Source: Eggerthella timonensis (GTDB lineage: Bacteria > Actinomycetota > Coriobacteriia > Coriobacteriales > Eggerthellaceae). From it: DNA of 64,000 nt. Below the pieces are notes generated by a model. It was not told the DNA's origin and made no database searches. It saw only the letters and a list, made by a program, of their open reading frames with translations. The translations under genes and the position numbers were made by a program. The stretch covers positions 2,528,539-2,592,538 of the forward strand of contig NZ_FXXA01000002.1 of assembly GCF_900184265.1 (NCBI RefSeq), given 5' to 3'. Shown piece after piece: positions 10,118-18,581 of the stretch (its first letter is position 1; the number at the start of each line of letters is the position of its first letter).

Positions 10118-10885
10118 TCAGGCCATGAAGTTCTCCAAACCTACAACGAGTCCCTCGCACGACCCTGCGCTGCGGATGCCCAGCAGCACGCCCGGCATGT
10201 ACGAGGTGCGCTCCCAGGAGTCGTGGCGGATGGCGAGCGTCTGGCCCAGCGACCCGAAGATCACTTCCTGGCTGGCCACATAGCCCATCGAGCGAACCGA
10301 GTGCACGGGGACCCCGTCCACGAGCGCGCCGCGCGCGCCCTCGGCCCCCTCGATCTCGGTCTCCTTGCCCGGCGCCTCGCTCGCCCGCCCGCCGCGCGCC
10401 TCGGCGATGATCTGCGCCGTGCGCACCGCGGTGCCCGAGGGGGCGTCTTTCTTGTTGCAATGGTGGAACTCGATGACCTCGGCCTCCGGGAAGTACGGCG
10501 CCGCCGCCTTCGCGAACTCCATCATGAGCACCGCGCCCGTCGTGAAGTTCGGCGCGTAGAACAAGCACGTGCCCGCCGGCGCGAGCGCGGCCAGCTCCTC
10601 GAGCGTCTCGTTCGACAGGCCCGTCGTGCCCACCACGCAGTCGACGCCGGCGGGAAGGGCCTCGCGCAGGTTGCCGGCGACCACGGAGGGCTGGGTGAAG
10701 TCCACGAGCACGTCGAACGTCCACGACTCGAGCGCCGCCGCCACCGTCGGGTACACGGGGAAGTCGACTTCGGGCCTATGCGGGTCGATGCCGCACACGA
10801 GCTCCATGTCGTCCGCCGCGCGCACCGTGTCGCACACCGTGCTGCCCATCCGGCCCGCGCATCCCGCTACTGCCACCTTGATCAT
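10118..10885 (-). CDS. dapB: DapB, 4-hydroxy-tetrahydrodipicolinate reductase
   Basis: NAD(P)H-dependent reductase, the step after DapA in diaminopimelate and lysine synthesis. The N-terminal Rossmann motif is VAGCAGRMGS, and the catalytic region reads EFHHCNKKDAPSGTA, with the His and Lys residues of the family. It is 255 aa, the usual size. It is the first gene of the dapB-dapA unit; a 251-nt gap with two hairpins separates it from pnp. Confidence 0.95.
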   Translation of the reverse strand: MIKVAVAGCAGRMGSTVCDTVRAADDMELVCGIDPHRPEVDFPVYPTVAAALESWTFDVLVDFTQPSVVAGNLREALPAGVDCVVGTTGLSNETLEELAALAPAGTCLFYAPNFTTGAVLMMEFAKAAAPYFPEAEVIEFHHCNKKDAPSGTAVRTAQIIAEARGGRASEAPGKETEIEGAEGARGALVDGVPVHSVRSMGYVASQEVIFGSLGQTLAIRHDSWERTSYMPGVLLGIRSAGSCEGLVVGLENFMA

Positions 10886-11019
10886 CGCTACCTGCCTTTC
10901 GCTTCATGTCCGTGCGTATCCTACCACGTCGAAGGCGGGGTTTGCGCGCCCGTTACCCGGTCGGCACGATTTGTCCGGGCAACGTCCGCATCGATGCCTT
11001 CGCCCTTCAGCGGGACACC

Positions 11020-11069
11020 GTCGCCCGATTCGTACGGTTTTCCACGCAAAACCGTACGAATCGGGCGAC
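11020..11069. repeat. Perfect 22-bp palindrome with 6-nt loop (GTCGCCCGATTCGTACGGTTTT arms)
   Basis: The arms at 11020-11041 and 11048-11069 are exact reverse complements, with loop CCACGC. It sits between pnp (upstream, minus strand) and dapB. A stem this long and perfect is unlike the short GC-rich terminators nearby, so it looks like a mobile or repetitive palindromic element. Confidence 0.8.
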
Positions 11070-11076
11070 GGAACGA

Positions 11077-11102
11077 CGAAGGGGCCGCGTGCGGCCCCTT
11101 CG
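11077..11102 (-). terminator. Probable pnp terminator hairpin
   Basis: A 12-bp perfect GC-rich stem (CGAAGGGGCCGC) with a 2-nt loop, 35 nt past the pnp stop. There is no clear U-tract, so efficiency is uncertain. Confidence 0.6.
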
Positions 11103-11136
11103 AAACCAACCTTGCAGCGCCTATGCGCCGGAAACG

Positions 11137-13374
11137 CTACGCGTCGTGGCGACGGCGCGGCGTGCGGCCGCCGTTGCCCTCGCGCCCGCTGCGGCCCGGA
11201 CGGTTGTCGCGACCGCCGTTGCGCTCGCCGCGATCCCCGCGGTCGCCGCGCTCGCGACGCTCGCCGCTGGGGGCGGAGCCTTCGGGAGCGTCGGGCTTGT
11301 CGAGGCGGTCGAGCGAGATCTTGCCCGTCTTCGGATCCACCTCGAGCACTTCCACCTTGATGACGTCGCCGAGGTTGAGCACGTCCTCCACCTTGCCGAC
11401 GCGGCCGTTGGCCACGCGGGAGATGTGCAGCAGGCCGTCCTTGCCGGGCGTCAGCTTGATGAACGCGCCGAAGTCCTTGATGCCCACGACCTCGCCGTCG
11501 AACTGCTCGCCCACCTCGGGCTCCTTGACGATGCCGAGGATCATGGCCTTCGCGGCCTCGCCGGCCGGGCCCTCGATGGCGGCGATGTGGATGGTGCCGT
11601 CCTCCTCGATGTTGATGCTGGCGCCCGTCTCCTCCTGGATGCCGCGGACGACCTTGCCGCCGCTTCCGATGACGTCGCGGATCTTGTCGACCGGGATGTG
11701 GATGGTCTCGATGCGCGGCGCGAACTCGGAGAGCTCCTCGCGGGGCGCGGAGATGGTCTCGAGCATGGCGTTGAGGATGTGGGCGCGACCTTCGCTCGCC
11801 TGCTTGAGCGCGCGGGCGAGGATGTCGACGGACAGGCCGCGGGCCTTGTTGTCCATCTGCAGGGCGGTGATGCCCTTCTCCGTGCCGCACACCTTGAAGT
11901 CCATGTCGCCGAGGAAGTCCTCGATGCCCTGGATGTCGGAGAGGATGACCACGTCGTCGCCCTCCTTGATGAGGCCCATGGCGATGCCCGACACGGGCGC
12001 CTTGATGGGCACGCCGGCGTCCATGAGGGCGAGCGTGGAGCCGCAGGTGGAGGCCATGGACGACGAGCCGTTCGACTCGAGGACCTCGGACACCACGCGG
12101 ATGGCGTAGGGGAACTCGTCCTCGCTCGGCAGCACCGGGATGAGGGCGCGCTCGGCCAGCGCGCCGTGGCCGATCTCGCGGCGCTTCGGGGCGCCCATGC
12201 GGCCGGTCTCGCCCGTGCAGTACGGCGGGAAGTTGTACTGGTGCATGTAGCGCTTGCCCTCGGCGGGGTCGATGGTGTCGAGGCGCTGCCACTCGTTCAG
12301 CATGCCGAGCGTGCAGACGGAGAGCGCCTGCGTCTGGCCGCGCTGGAACAGGCCCGAGCCGTGCACGCGGGGCAGGTAGCCCGGCACGATGTAGAGCGGG
12401 CGGATGTCTTCGGGACGGCGGCCGTCGGCGCGCTCGCCCGTCTCGATCACCATGGCGCGCATGGCTTTCTTCTCGAGCTTCTTGAGCTCGGCGTTGACGT
12501 CGCCCTTCCACGCGGCGCGCTCCTCGTCGGAGAACTGCTCCTCCTTGATGCGGGCCTTGAGCTCTTCCACCTTACCCATGCGCGACAGCTTGTCGGCATC
12601 GTGCAGCGCGGCGGACATCTCGGACATGAACGGCGCGACGCGCTCGGCGATGGCCGGGTCCGCGACGTGGATGGGCCACTCGACCGGCACGATGTTCGCG
12701 CGATCGAGGAAGCGCTGCTGGGCCTCGCAGAACGCGGCGATGGCTTCCTGGCCGAACGTCATGGCGGCCAGCATATCCTCTTCGGAGATCTCGTCGGCGC
12801 CGGCCTCCACCATGGAGATGTAGTCGGCCGTGCCGGCGATGGTCAGCTCGAGGTCCGAGTTCTCGGACTCCTCGAACGTGGGGTTCACGATGAACTCGCC
12901 CGTCTCGACGTCGCGGCCGATGCGCACGCAGGCGGCGGGGCCGTCGAAGGGGGCCGCGCCCAGCATGAGGGCCGCGCTGGCGCCCATGACGCAGATGGTG
13001 TCGGGCGGGTTGATGCTGTCGACGACGAGCGTCGTGCACACGACGTGCACCTCGCGCTTGAAGCCGTCGGCGAAGCCGGGACGGATGGGACGGTCCACCA
13101 TGCGGGCCGTCAACGTGCCCTTGTCGGAGGGACGCGCCTCGCGCTTGAGGTAGCCGCCCGGGATGCGGCCGACCGCGTACATCTTCTCGATGAAGTCGAC
13201 CGTGAGGGGGAAGAAGTCGTAATCCTTTTCCTCCTTCGAGATGACGGCCGTGACGAGCACGGTCGTGTCGCCCTGCGTGACGACGACCGCGCCGGTCGCC
13301 TGCTTGGCGAGCTCGCCAGTCTCCAAACGGTACTGCTTTCCGTACAGTTCGAAGGATTCGACGATTTTTTCCAT
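11137..13374 (-). CDS. pnp: Polyribonucleotide nucleotidyltransferase (PNPase)
   Basis: Phosphorolytic 3'-5' exoribonuclease of 745 aa. It has two RNase PH folds separated by an alpha-helical domain, then KH (VIGSGGKVVRGI) and S1 RNA-binding domains and a basic Arg/Gly-rich tail (GERRERGDRGDRG). It degrades mRNA together with RNase J, which lies about 2.3 kb downstream. The start at 13374 follows an AGAAAGAAAGCAGC leader. It is downstream of rpsO, the conserved rpsO-pnp arrangement. Confidence 0.96.
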   Translation of the reverse strand: MEKIVESFELYGKQYRLETGELAKQATGAVVVTQGDTTVLVTAVISKEEKDYDFFPLTVDFIEKMYAVGRIPGGYLKREARPSDKGTLTARMVDRPIRPGFADGFKREVHVVCTTLVVDSINPPDTICVMGASAALMLGAAPFDGPAACVRIGRDVETGEFIVNPTFEESENSDLELTIAGTADYISMVEAGADEISEEDMLAAMTFGQEAIAAFCEAQQRFLDRANIVPVEWPIHVADPAIAERVAPFMSEMSAALHDADKLSRMGKVEELKARIKEEQFSDEERAAWKGDVNAELKKLEKKAMRAMVIETGERADGRRPEDIRPLYIVPGYLPRVHGSGLFQRGQTQALSVCTLGMLNEWQRLDTIDPAEGKRYMHQYNFPPYCTGETGRMGAPKRREIGHGALAERALIPVLPSEDEFPYAIRVVSEVLESNGSSSMASTCGSTLALMDAGVPIKAPVSGIAMGLIKEGDDVVILSDIQGIEDFLGDMDFKVCGTEKGITALQMDNKARGLSVDILARALKQASEGRAHILNAMLETISAPREELSEFAPRIETIHIPVDKIRDVIGSGGKVVRGIQEETGASINIEEDGTIHIAAIEGPAGEAAKAMILGIVKEPEVGEQFDGEVVGIKDFGAFIKLTPGKDGLLHISRVANGRVGKVEDVLNLGDVIKVEVLEVDPKTGKISLDRLDKPDAPEGSAPSGERRERGDRGDRGERNGGRDNRPGRSGREGNGGRTPRRRHDA

Positions 13375-13500
13375 ATGCTGCTTTCTTTCTCTTCACCTGA
13401 ACGGCCCTAGTGCCGCCCAGCTTCTTCGGCGTCAGGGTACTTACCGTTCCCCCGCCGCCGCGAGCGGATGCGCCCTTGCGTCCCGCCCGCCGTCTATGTA

Positions 13501-13522
13501 AAAGCCCGCCGAAGCGGGCTTT
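13501..13522 (-). terminator. rpsO terminator
   Basis: Stem AAAGCCCGC/GCGGGCTTT with a four-base loop, followed on the minus strand by TTTTA. It starts 7 nt after the rpsO stop and separates rpsO from pnp, perhaps only partly. Confidence 0.75.
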
Positions 13523-13528
13523 CATACG

Positions 13529-13816
13529 CTAGATGGTGTCGCGGATGCCGAGCTGCTTGATGAGCGCGCGGTACTCCTCGATGTTGCGGTTCTTCACGTA
13601 CTTCAGAAGACCGCGGCGCTTGCCGAGGAGCATCATGAGGCCGCGGCGGGTGTGGTTGTCCTTCTTGTGCACCTTGAGGTGCTCGGTGAGGTTGCGGATG
13701 CGCTCCGTGAGGATCGCGATCTGCACCTCGGGACTGCCCGAATCGCCTTCGCCCTTGCCGAATTCCTTGACGAGCTCGGCGGTGCGCTCCTTGCTGATGC
13801 TGAGTTTGCTGGCCAT
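13529..13816 (-). CDS. rpsO: 30S ribosomal protein S15
   Basis: The 95-aa protein binds 16S rRNA at the platform. The family motif [16 protein letters not shown] is intact, as is LLGKRRGLL. It is about six residues longer than the usual 89, from a slightly longer N-terminal segment. A terminator follows directly, and pnp is downstream. Its 150-nt leader could hold an autoregulatory S15-binding structure. Confidence 0.96.
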   Translation of the reverse strand: MASKLSISKERTAELVKEFGKGEGDSGSPEVQIAILTERIRNLTEHLKVHKKDNHTRRGLMMLLGKRRGLLKYVKNRNIEEYRALIKQLGIRDTI

Positions 13817-13976
13817 GTGCTATTCCACCTTTCGTTTGCAGCGCCTCGTCCGGGGCGCCGCTTCCTGCACGCCTGCCCGGCCCGGGCCCGCGTGCGTCGT
13901 ATGCGCGTCCCTCTGGGTGGGCATGCGGTGAACATGCGGACCAAGCGGAACGTGCCTGCGTTTTCGCAGCCCGCCT

Positions 13977-14005
13977 ATTGTAGCGGCAAGCGCCGCGCGC
14001 GGCAA
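13977..14005 (-). promoter_or_regulatory. Probable rpsO promoter and long leader
   Basis: On the minus strand TTGCCG, 17 nt, then TACAAT. The predicted start leaves about 150 nt of leader before rpsO, long enough for the S15 autocontrol known in other bacteria. Confidence 0.5.
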
Positions 14006-14067
14006 GCGGGCGACGGGGCGCCCACAGGTTCCGCACAAAGCGCCGACGCTTCGTTGCCGCCCCGTCA

Positions 14068-14520
14068 TCAGGACAGACGCAGCTCCATGAAGACGTCGGC
14101 CACCGGGTTTCCGCCGTAGCGCTCGATGTCGCAAAAGCCCAGCCGACGGTAGAGCGCGATGGCGCTCTCGCTCGTGGAGACGGTGTCGAGGCGCATGGCG
14201 GCGTACCCCCGCTCGCGCGCGAAGGATATGGCGCGCTCGGCGAGGCGGCGGCCCCAGCCTTGGCCCTGCAGGCGCTCGAACACGAACAGCGTCTTGAGCT
14301 CGCAGGTGCGCGCGTCGAGCGCGCGCACGCCGACGCACCCCACGATCCCGATGCCGTCCTCGACGAGGCACCAGAGCGCCTCGTAGGCCTCCTCGACGCG
14401 CTTCAGGTGCGCATGGCGCCCCTCGGGGTCGAACGAACGGCCCGATTCGGGCAGGCAGCGATGCAGGAACGCGAGCAGCTCCACATGGCGGCGCGGCTCG
14501 TAGTCGACGAGCTCGATCAT
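14068..14520 (-). CDS. GNAT-family N-acetyltransferase
   Basis: 150-aa acetyl-CoA-dependent acetyltransferase of unknown substrate. The acetyl-CoA loop is present as RLQGQGWGRRLAERAI, and the C-terminal YRRLGF motif is typical. ATG 14520 is chosen over 14556 because it has AAGGA at the right distance. It lies downstream of the two-component genes but the link is not clear. Confidence 0.85.
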   Translation of the reverse strand: MIELVDYEPRRHVELLAFLHRCLPESGRSFDPEGRHAHLKRVEEAYEALWCLVEDGIGIVGCVGVRALDARTCELKTLFVFERLQGQGWGRRLAERAISFARERGYAAMRLDTVSTSESAIALYRRLGFCDIERYGGNPVADVFMELRLS

Positions 14521-14589
14521 GGGCGTCCTTCCCCTCTTCGACGACGGAGCTTCCATGGTAGCGCGCCTTCGTTTCGTCGGTGTTTCGCG

Positions 14590-15744
14590 TTACCGCGACA
14601 CGACGCTGGGCCCCTGGGGGATCCAGATGGTGAACGACGTGAGGCCGGCGTCGCTCAAGGCGTAGATGTCGCCGCCGTGGGCGCGCGCGATCTCGCGGGA
14701 GATGGCGAGGCCGAGGCCCGCGCCGCCCGCCTGCGACCCGCGCGACTCGTCGGCGCGGTAGAACTTCTCGAAGATGCGCTCGAGGTGCTGCGGCGACAGC
14801 TCGCGGCCCTGGTCGCTCACCGTGAGCTCCCACCACACGAAGCCGTCGGCCGCCGTCACGAGGCCCGTGCGAACCTTCACGTCCGTCTCGGGGTCGGCGT
14901 AGGCCACCGCGTTCTTGATGACGTTGTTGAGCACGCGCGCCACGCGGCCCGCGTCGGCGAACACCGACAGCTCGGAGGGGCCCTCGTAGACCAGCTCGAG
15001 GCGGCGCCCCTCGGCCAGCGGGAAGAACTCGTCCATCACCTGGTTCACGAACAGCGCGCCGTCGAAGCGCGAGCGCTCGATGGGGATGGTCTGCAGGTTG
15101 TACCGCGTGATCTCGAAGAACTCGTCGAGCAGCTCCTCGAGCCGGTAGGCCTTGTCCAGCGTGATGTTCGTGTAGCGCTCGCGCACCTCGAGCGGCAGGT
15201 CGGGCGACTCCTCGAGCAGCGTGAGGTAGCCGATGATGGAGGTGAGCGGCGTCTTGATGTCGTGCGCCAGGTACACCACCAGCTCGTTCTTGCGCTCCTC
15301 GGCCGCCTTCGCGGCGCGCTCGTTCTGCTCGGAGGCGGCCTTGATGGTGTTGAGCGCGAGCGCGGTGGGCGCCAGCTCGCTCGGCAGCATGACGGGGCCG
15401 TCGCTCTTCGCCAGGATGTCGGACATCGAGTCGAGCAGCAGGTCGAAGTAGCGCAGGCCCCGGTTGATGCCCGAGCGCACCACGAGCACGATGCCGACCA
15501 CGAAGCCGATGGCCGAGCATATCATGAACGCGCTGGCGATCGTCGTGTGCAGCAGGTAGTTGTAGTCGAGCAGCTCGTAGACGAAGTTCGACACGGTCGA
15601 GCCGAACACGGTCATGAAGCCGCCGTACAGCACGAAGTATATGACGACGAACAGGATGACGTTCACCACCGTGCGCCTCAGTATGGCGTTCGAGAGCCGC
15701 TTCGTCTGGTCGATCCGCGCCTGGGAGCGCGCAGGTGCCTCCAT
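14590..15744 (-). CDS. Membrane sensor histidine kinase (VanS-like)
   Basis: 384-aa sensor. Two transmembrane helices lie at about residues 28-50 and 67-90 with a very short outside loop. A HAMP-like segment leads to the H-box (YLAHDIKTPLTS, His near 180) and then the ATPase with N box NVIKNAVAYA, the F box FEKFYRADES and G box GAGLGLAISREI. The short loop suggests sensing at the membrane, as in VanS-type or antimicrobial-stress sensors. It starts 12 nt after the response regulator stop, so the two are a pair. Confidence 0.92.
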   Translation of the reverse strand: MEAPARSQARIDQTKRLSNAILRRTVVNVILFVVIYFVLYGGFMTVFGSTVSNFVYELLDYNYLLHTTIASAFMICSAIGFVVGIVLVVRSGINRGLRYFDLLLDSMSDILAKSDGPVMLPSELAPTALALNTIKAASEQNERAAKAAEERKNELVVYLAHDIKTPLTSIIGYLTLLEESPDLPLEVRERYTNITLDKAYRLEELLDEFFEITRYNLQTIPIERSRFDGALFVNQVMDEFFPLAEGRRLELVYEGPSELSVFADAGRVARVLNNVIKNAVAYADPETDVKVRTGLVTAADGFVWWELTVSDQGRELSPQHLERIFEKFYRADESRGSQAGGAGLGLAISREIARAHGGDIYALSDAGLTSFTIWIPQGPSVVSR

Positions 15745-15756
15745 AGCTTCCTCCTC

Positions 15757-16455
15757 CTAGCCCAGCTTGTAGCCGACGCCCCACACCGTTTCGACGAACT
15801 CCTGGGACGAGTCGACGGCGGCCAGCTTCTTGCGCAGATGGCGGATGTGCACCATCACCGTGTTGTTGCTCTGGGCGTTGGCCTCCTCGCCCCACACCGC
15901 CTCGAACAGGTCGCGCGAGGCCACGGGATGGCCGCTGTCGCGCATGAGGCAGGCGAGGATGGCGAACTCCTTCGGCGTGAGGCCGAGCGGCTCGCCGTGG
16001 AGCGTGGCCGTGTAGGCGCCCTCGTCGAGCGCGATGCCGCAGCATTCGAGCACCCCCTGCGCGGGCGCCTTCCCCGCGTCGGCCGCCGCGCTGCGGCGCA
16101 GGCGGGCGCGGACGCGGGCGACGAGCTCGCGGGGTTTGAACGGCTTCACCACGTAATCGTCGGCTCCCAGCTCGAAACCCACCACCTTGTCGATCTCCTC
16201 GTCCTTCGCCGTGAGGAAGATGATGGGCGCCGAGCTCGTGCGCCTGAGCTCGCGACAGCAGGCGAACCCGTCCATGCCGGGCATCATGATGTCGAGGATG
16301 ACGAGGTCGAAGGGCTCGCCCGCCTGCTCGGCCAGCAGGTCGGCCGCCGCGTAGAACACCGAGGGGGAGAACCCCGCCTCCACGAGCAGCTGCCCCACCA
16401 AGTCGGCGATGGCCTGCTCGTCGTCGCACACGGCGATGCGCATCTTCGATTCCAC
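15757..16455 (-). CDS. OmpR/PhoB-family response regulator
   Basis: The receiver domain has the acidic CDDE pocket, phospho-acceptor in VILDIMMPG, and lysine in KPFKPRE. A winged-helix DNA-binding domain follows. The frame stays open to 16527; GTG 16455 has GGAGG five bases upstream, and ATG 16443 is the alternative. The gene is first in the operon with the sensor kinase. A TTAAG-N6-TTAAG box lies about 115 nt upstream, the direct-repeat layout bound by this regulator class, so autoregulation is likely (inference). Confidence 0.92.
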   Translation of the reverse strand: MESKMRIAVCDDEQAIADLVGQLLVEAGFSPSVFYAAADLLAEQAGEPFDLVILDIMMPGMDGFACCRELRRTSSAPIIFLTAKDEEIDKVVGFELGADDYVVKPFKPRELVARVRARLRRSAAADAGKAPAQGVLECCGIALDEGAYTATLHGEPLGLTPKEFAILACLMRDSGHPVASRDLFEAVWGEEANAQSNNTVMVHIRHLRKKLAAVDSSQEFVETVWGVGYKLG

Positions 16456-16570
16456 GCGTTCCTCCTCGCTCGCTTTCGCGCCCGTCCGGGCGGGGAGGCG
16501 CCCTTGCGCGCCTCCGTCTCGTGCCATTGTATAAGCCCCTGTCCGCGCTCGCGCCCCTGACGAGGCAAGA

Positions 16571-16596
16571 TTAAGGAAAACTTAAGCAATCGGTTG
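16571..16596. promoter_or_regulatory. Probable response-regulator box, copy 1 (TTAAG-N6-TTAAG within a 26-bp repeat)
   Basis: Two TTAAG half-sites start 11 bp apart (16571 and 16582), about one helical turn. The 26-bp stretch through CAATCGGTTG recurs at 17347 with one mismatch. It lies upstream of the response-regulator gene, where a minus-strand TATACA -10 occurs at 16528-16533. Confidence 0.6.
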
Positions 16597-16683
16597 GAAT
16601 GAGCGTTGATGCGCGCAGAGCGCGCGGGCAAAGACCCTGAAGCGGCAGTTGCACATCCGAGACATGTTGCGTTCCTTCGCGCC

Positions 16684-16730
16684 GTTGACAACGTAAACGG
16701 ATTAGACCATAATGAGTTGACAATGTAAAC
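16684..16730 (+). promoter_or_regulatory. Toxin-antitoxin promoter with repeated operator
   Basis: TTGACA (16685) is followed after exactly 17 nt by CATAAT (16708). The near-palindrome GTTGACAAYGTAAAC occurs at 16684-16698, over the -35, and again at 16716-16730, just past the -10. This is the layout expected for autorepression by the ribbon-helix-helix antitoxin. Confidence 0.7.
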
Positions 16731-16748
16731 TCATGGAAGGAGGCACCT

Positions 16749-16976
16749 ATGGCCATGACGGCATCGGCTATTCGGTTCGAACCGAACGAGAAAGAATGGA
16801 TTGCCGCATTCGCCGAGATGAACGGTTCCACGTTTTCCGCGCAGGTGCGCCAGTGGACGCTCGAGCGCCTCGAGGACGAGCTTGACGCTCGGGACCTTTC
16901 GCAGGCGATCGAGGAAGACGACGGCACGCGCATTTCCTGGAGCAAGGCCAAGGCCGATCTCGGGCTGGCGATCTGA
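16749..16976 (+). CDS. RelB-like/DUF6290 antitoxin
   Basis: 75-aa protein. The N-terminal segment SAIRFEPNEKEWIAAFAEM is a ribbon-helix-helix type DNA-binding start, and the C-terminal part ending in SWSKAKADLGL is the toxin-binding tail usual in this antitoxin group. GGAGG precedes ATG 16749. Its stop codon is followed at once by the TTG start of the toxin gene. It should repress its own promoter through the two operator copies upstream. Confidence 0.85.
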   Translation: MAMTASAIRFEPNEKEWIAAFAEMNGSTFSAQVRQWTLERLEDELDARDLSQAIEEDDGTRISWSKAKADLGLAI

Positions 16977-17249
16977 TTGGGCTATTCGGTAGAGCTGACG
17001 AGCGGAGCGGCAAGGCAGCTGCAGAGCCTCGATCGCAAAACCCTGCTGCTGGTATCGGAGCTGATCGAGCGCCTTGACGGGTGCGAGAACCCCTGCATGC
17101 TCCCCAACGCGAAGAAACTCCAGGGAGTGAAGAACGGTTGGCGTTGGCGCTCCGGAACGTATCGCGTGCTCGGCACGGTCGACGGCAACCGCATAACGAT
17201 CGAAGTGTTCAAGATCGGGCACCGTCGAGACGTATACCGCAACCTCTGA
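16977..17249 (+). CDS. RelE/ParE-family toxin
   Basis: 90-aa protein with the RelE fold pattern: N-terminal helices (GAARQLQSLD), the strand motif WRWRSGTYRVLG, and the C-terminal VFKIGHRRDVYR. RelE-like toxins cut mRNA on the ribosome; ParE-like ones act on gyrase. The sequence alone favours RelE-like. The start is TTG directly after the antitoxin stop, which suggests translational coupling. A 14-bp hairpin follows the gene. Confidence 0.85.
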   Translation: MGYSVELTSGAARQLQSLDRKTLLLVSELIERLDGCENPCMLPNAKKLQGVKNGWRWRSGTYRVLGTVDGNRITIEVFKIGHRRDVYRNL

Positions 17250-17271
17250 CGGAAGACGGCGGCGAACACCT

Positions 17272-17309
17272 TGTCGATACGGCCGCCATGCCAGACGGCC
17301 GTATCGACA
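17272..17309 (+). terminator. Hairpin after the toxin gene
   Basis: Perfect 14-bp stem TGTCGATACGGCCG with a 10-nt loop, 23 nt past the toxin stop. No U-tract, so a Rho-independent role is uncertain. Confidence 0.5.
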
Positions 17310-17346
17310 TGCGCACACGCGAGACCCCTTCTCGAAGCATCCTTCA

Positions 17347-17372
17347 TTAAGGAAAAATTAAGCAATCGGTTG
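17347..17372 (+). promoter_or_regulatory. Probable response-regulator box, copy 2, upstream of the C39-like gene
   Basis: TTAAG half-sites at 17347 and 17358, 25 of 26 bases identical to the box at 16571. The repeat runs into TTGACG at 17370-17375, a plausible -35, so the box sits where an OmpR-family activator would contact polymerase. Target: the gene at 17523. Confidence 0.6.
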
Positions 17373-17522
17373 ACGTTTCTTCTGGGACGGGATAGGCGCG
17401 TCCGGGGGATACTTGACGGCGAGGACGGCGCGCCGAAAGCGGGCCGGAGGTCGTCCGGGGCAGCGCCTCGGACGACTCCTCGCTATCTCGTCTCACTGCC
17501 GAACGCCTTTGAGGAGGCTCCC

Positions 17523-18305
17523 ATGCCGTATACGAACTCCTTCGACACGAGGCCCCGCCCGAACCGACCGGCCTATCGCGCCCAGCCGACCCGCCGCATG
17601 GTCGCTCCCCCGACCCGCGCCTACGCCGCGCCGGGCGCGCGCCGCTCGCCATCGCGCACGCCGGGGCAGCTCGCCGTCGTGCTCGCGCTGCTGGCCGCCC
17701 TCGGCGGCGCCTGCTGGTACGCCGTGAGCACGCTGGGAGGCATGGTCGCCGGAGCGGAGGCGAGCGGAACCTCCGCCGCCGGGCCGCAGTCGACGCCGCA
17801 GAGCGCCTGGAAGGCCGGCGAGGTGCCCGCGTTGTACCAGCGCGACCCCGCCTGGGCGAACGGCACCTACGCCGAGGACTCGTTCGGCACGACGGGCTGC
17901 GGGCCTACGTGCCTCGCCATGGTGTACGTGGCGCTGACCGGCAACGCCGATATGACCCCGGCCGACATGGGGACGTTCTCCGAGCGCCTCGGCTGCGCCA
18001 CGCCCGACGGCACCGCCTGGACGTTCATGACCGAGGGAGCGGCCGAGCTGGGGCTCGTGGCCGAGGAGGTGCCCGCCGACGAGGCGAGCGTGCGCCGAGC
18101 CCTGCTGTCCGGCTCCCCCGTCATATGCAGCGTCGGGCCGGGCGACTTCACCAGCACGGGGCACTTCATCGTGCTCGCGGGCATCGACGAGCAGGGCCGC
18201 CTGCTCATCCGCGACCCCAACAGCCCCGAGCGCACGGGCAAGGCCTGGGACTTCGGCACCGTGCTGGGCCAGTGCCGCGCGATCTGGTCCTATACGGCCG
18301 CCTGA
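17523..18305 (+). CDS. Membrane-anchored C39-like cysteine peptidase family protein
   Basis: 260 aa. A basic cytoplasmic N-terminus (about 48 aa) leads to one transmembrane segment near residues 49-72, then an outside C39-like domain. The catalytic Cys is in TTGCGPTC, the His in STGHFIVLAG, followed by RDPNSPE. Substrate unknown; related proteins cleave peptides or act on the cell wall. ATG 17523 follows GAGGAGGC. A paralogue lies at 24076-25185. The upstream box suggests control by the neighbouring two-component system (inference). Its end overlaps the convergent TSCPD gene by 16 nt. Confidence 0.82.
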   Translation: MPYTNSFDTRPRPNRPAYRAQPTRRMVAPPTRAYAAPGARRSPSRTPGQLAVVLALLAALGGACWYAVSTLGGMVAGAEASGTSAAGPQSTPQSAWKAGEVPALYQRDPAWANGTYAEDSFGTTGCGPTCLAMVYVALTGNADMTPADMGTFSERLGCATPDGTAWTFMTEGAAELGLVAEEVPADEASVRRALLSGSPVICSVGPGDFTSTGHFIVLAGIDEQGRLLIRDPNSPERTGKAWDFGTVLGQCRAIWSYTAA

Positions 18306-18541
18306 CGCGCTTCGCGCAGCCCCTTCACCAGCTGATCGGCGCAGGAGGTGCTGCGCCGACCGCAGGTGTTGCCTTCGAGCGCCGCGGCGACCTCCTCCAC
18401 CGTCATGCCCTCGATGAGCTTGGACACGGCCTTGAGGTTGCCGTTGCAGCCGCCGACGAACTCGACGCGCGCCACCTTGTCGCCGTCGAGGTCGATGCCG
18501 ATCGCGCGCGAGCAGACGCCGCGCGGCGTGAACTGGTACAT
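18290..18541 (-). CDS. TSCPD domain protein
   Basis: 83-aa protein of the TIGR03905 type, with the conserved Cys residues in GGCNGNLKAVSKL and GNTCGRRSTSCADQL. TSCPD domains also occur at the C-terminus of vitamin B12-dependent ribonucleotide reductases; the role of the free-standing form is unknown. ATG 18541 has AAGGAGA upstream and fits the family start MYQFTPRGVCS. Confidence 0.85.
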   Translation of the reverse strand: MYQFTPRGVCSRAIGIDLDGDKVARVEFVGGCNGNLKAVSKLIEGMTVEEVAAALEGNTCGRRSTSCADQLVKGLREARQAAV

Positions 18542-18581
18542 GCCCCTCTCCTTCCCCGTACGGGCCAGCGCCCGCACGTTT

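Noticed and set aside
10904-12511. 535-codon minus frame within pnp
   Set aside because: Out-of-frame translation of pnp and the 11020 palindrome.
13820-16429. 869-codon frame over the two-component genes
   Set aside because: Same type of shadow; the real genes in the other frame have clear domain motifs.
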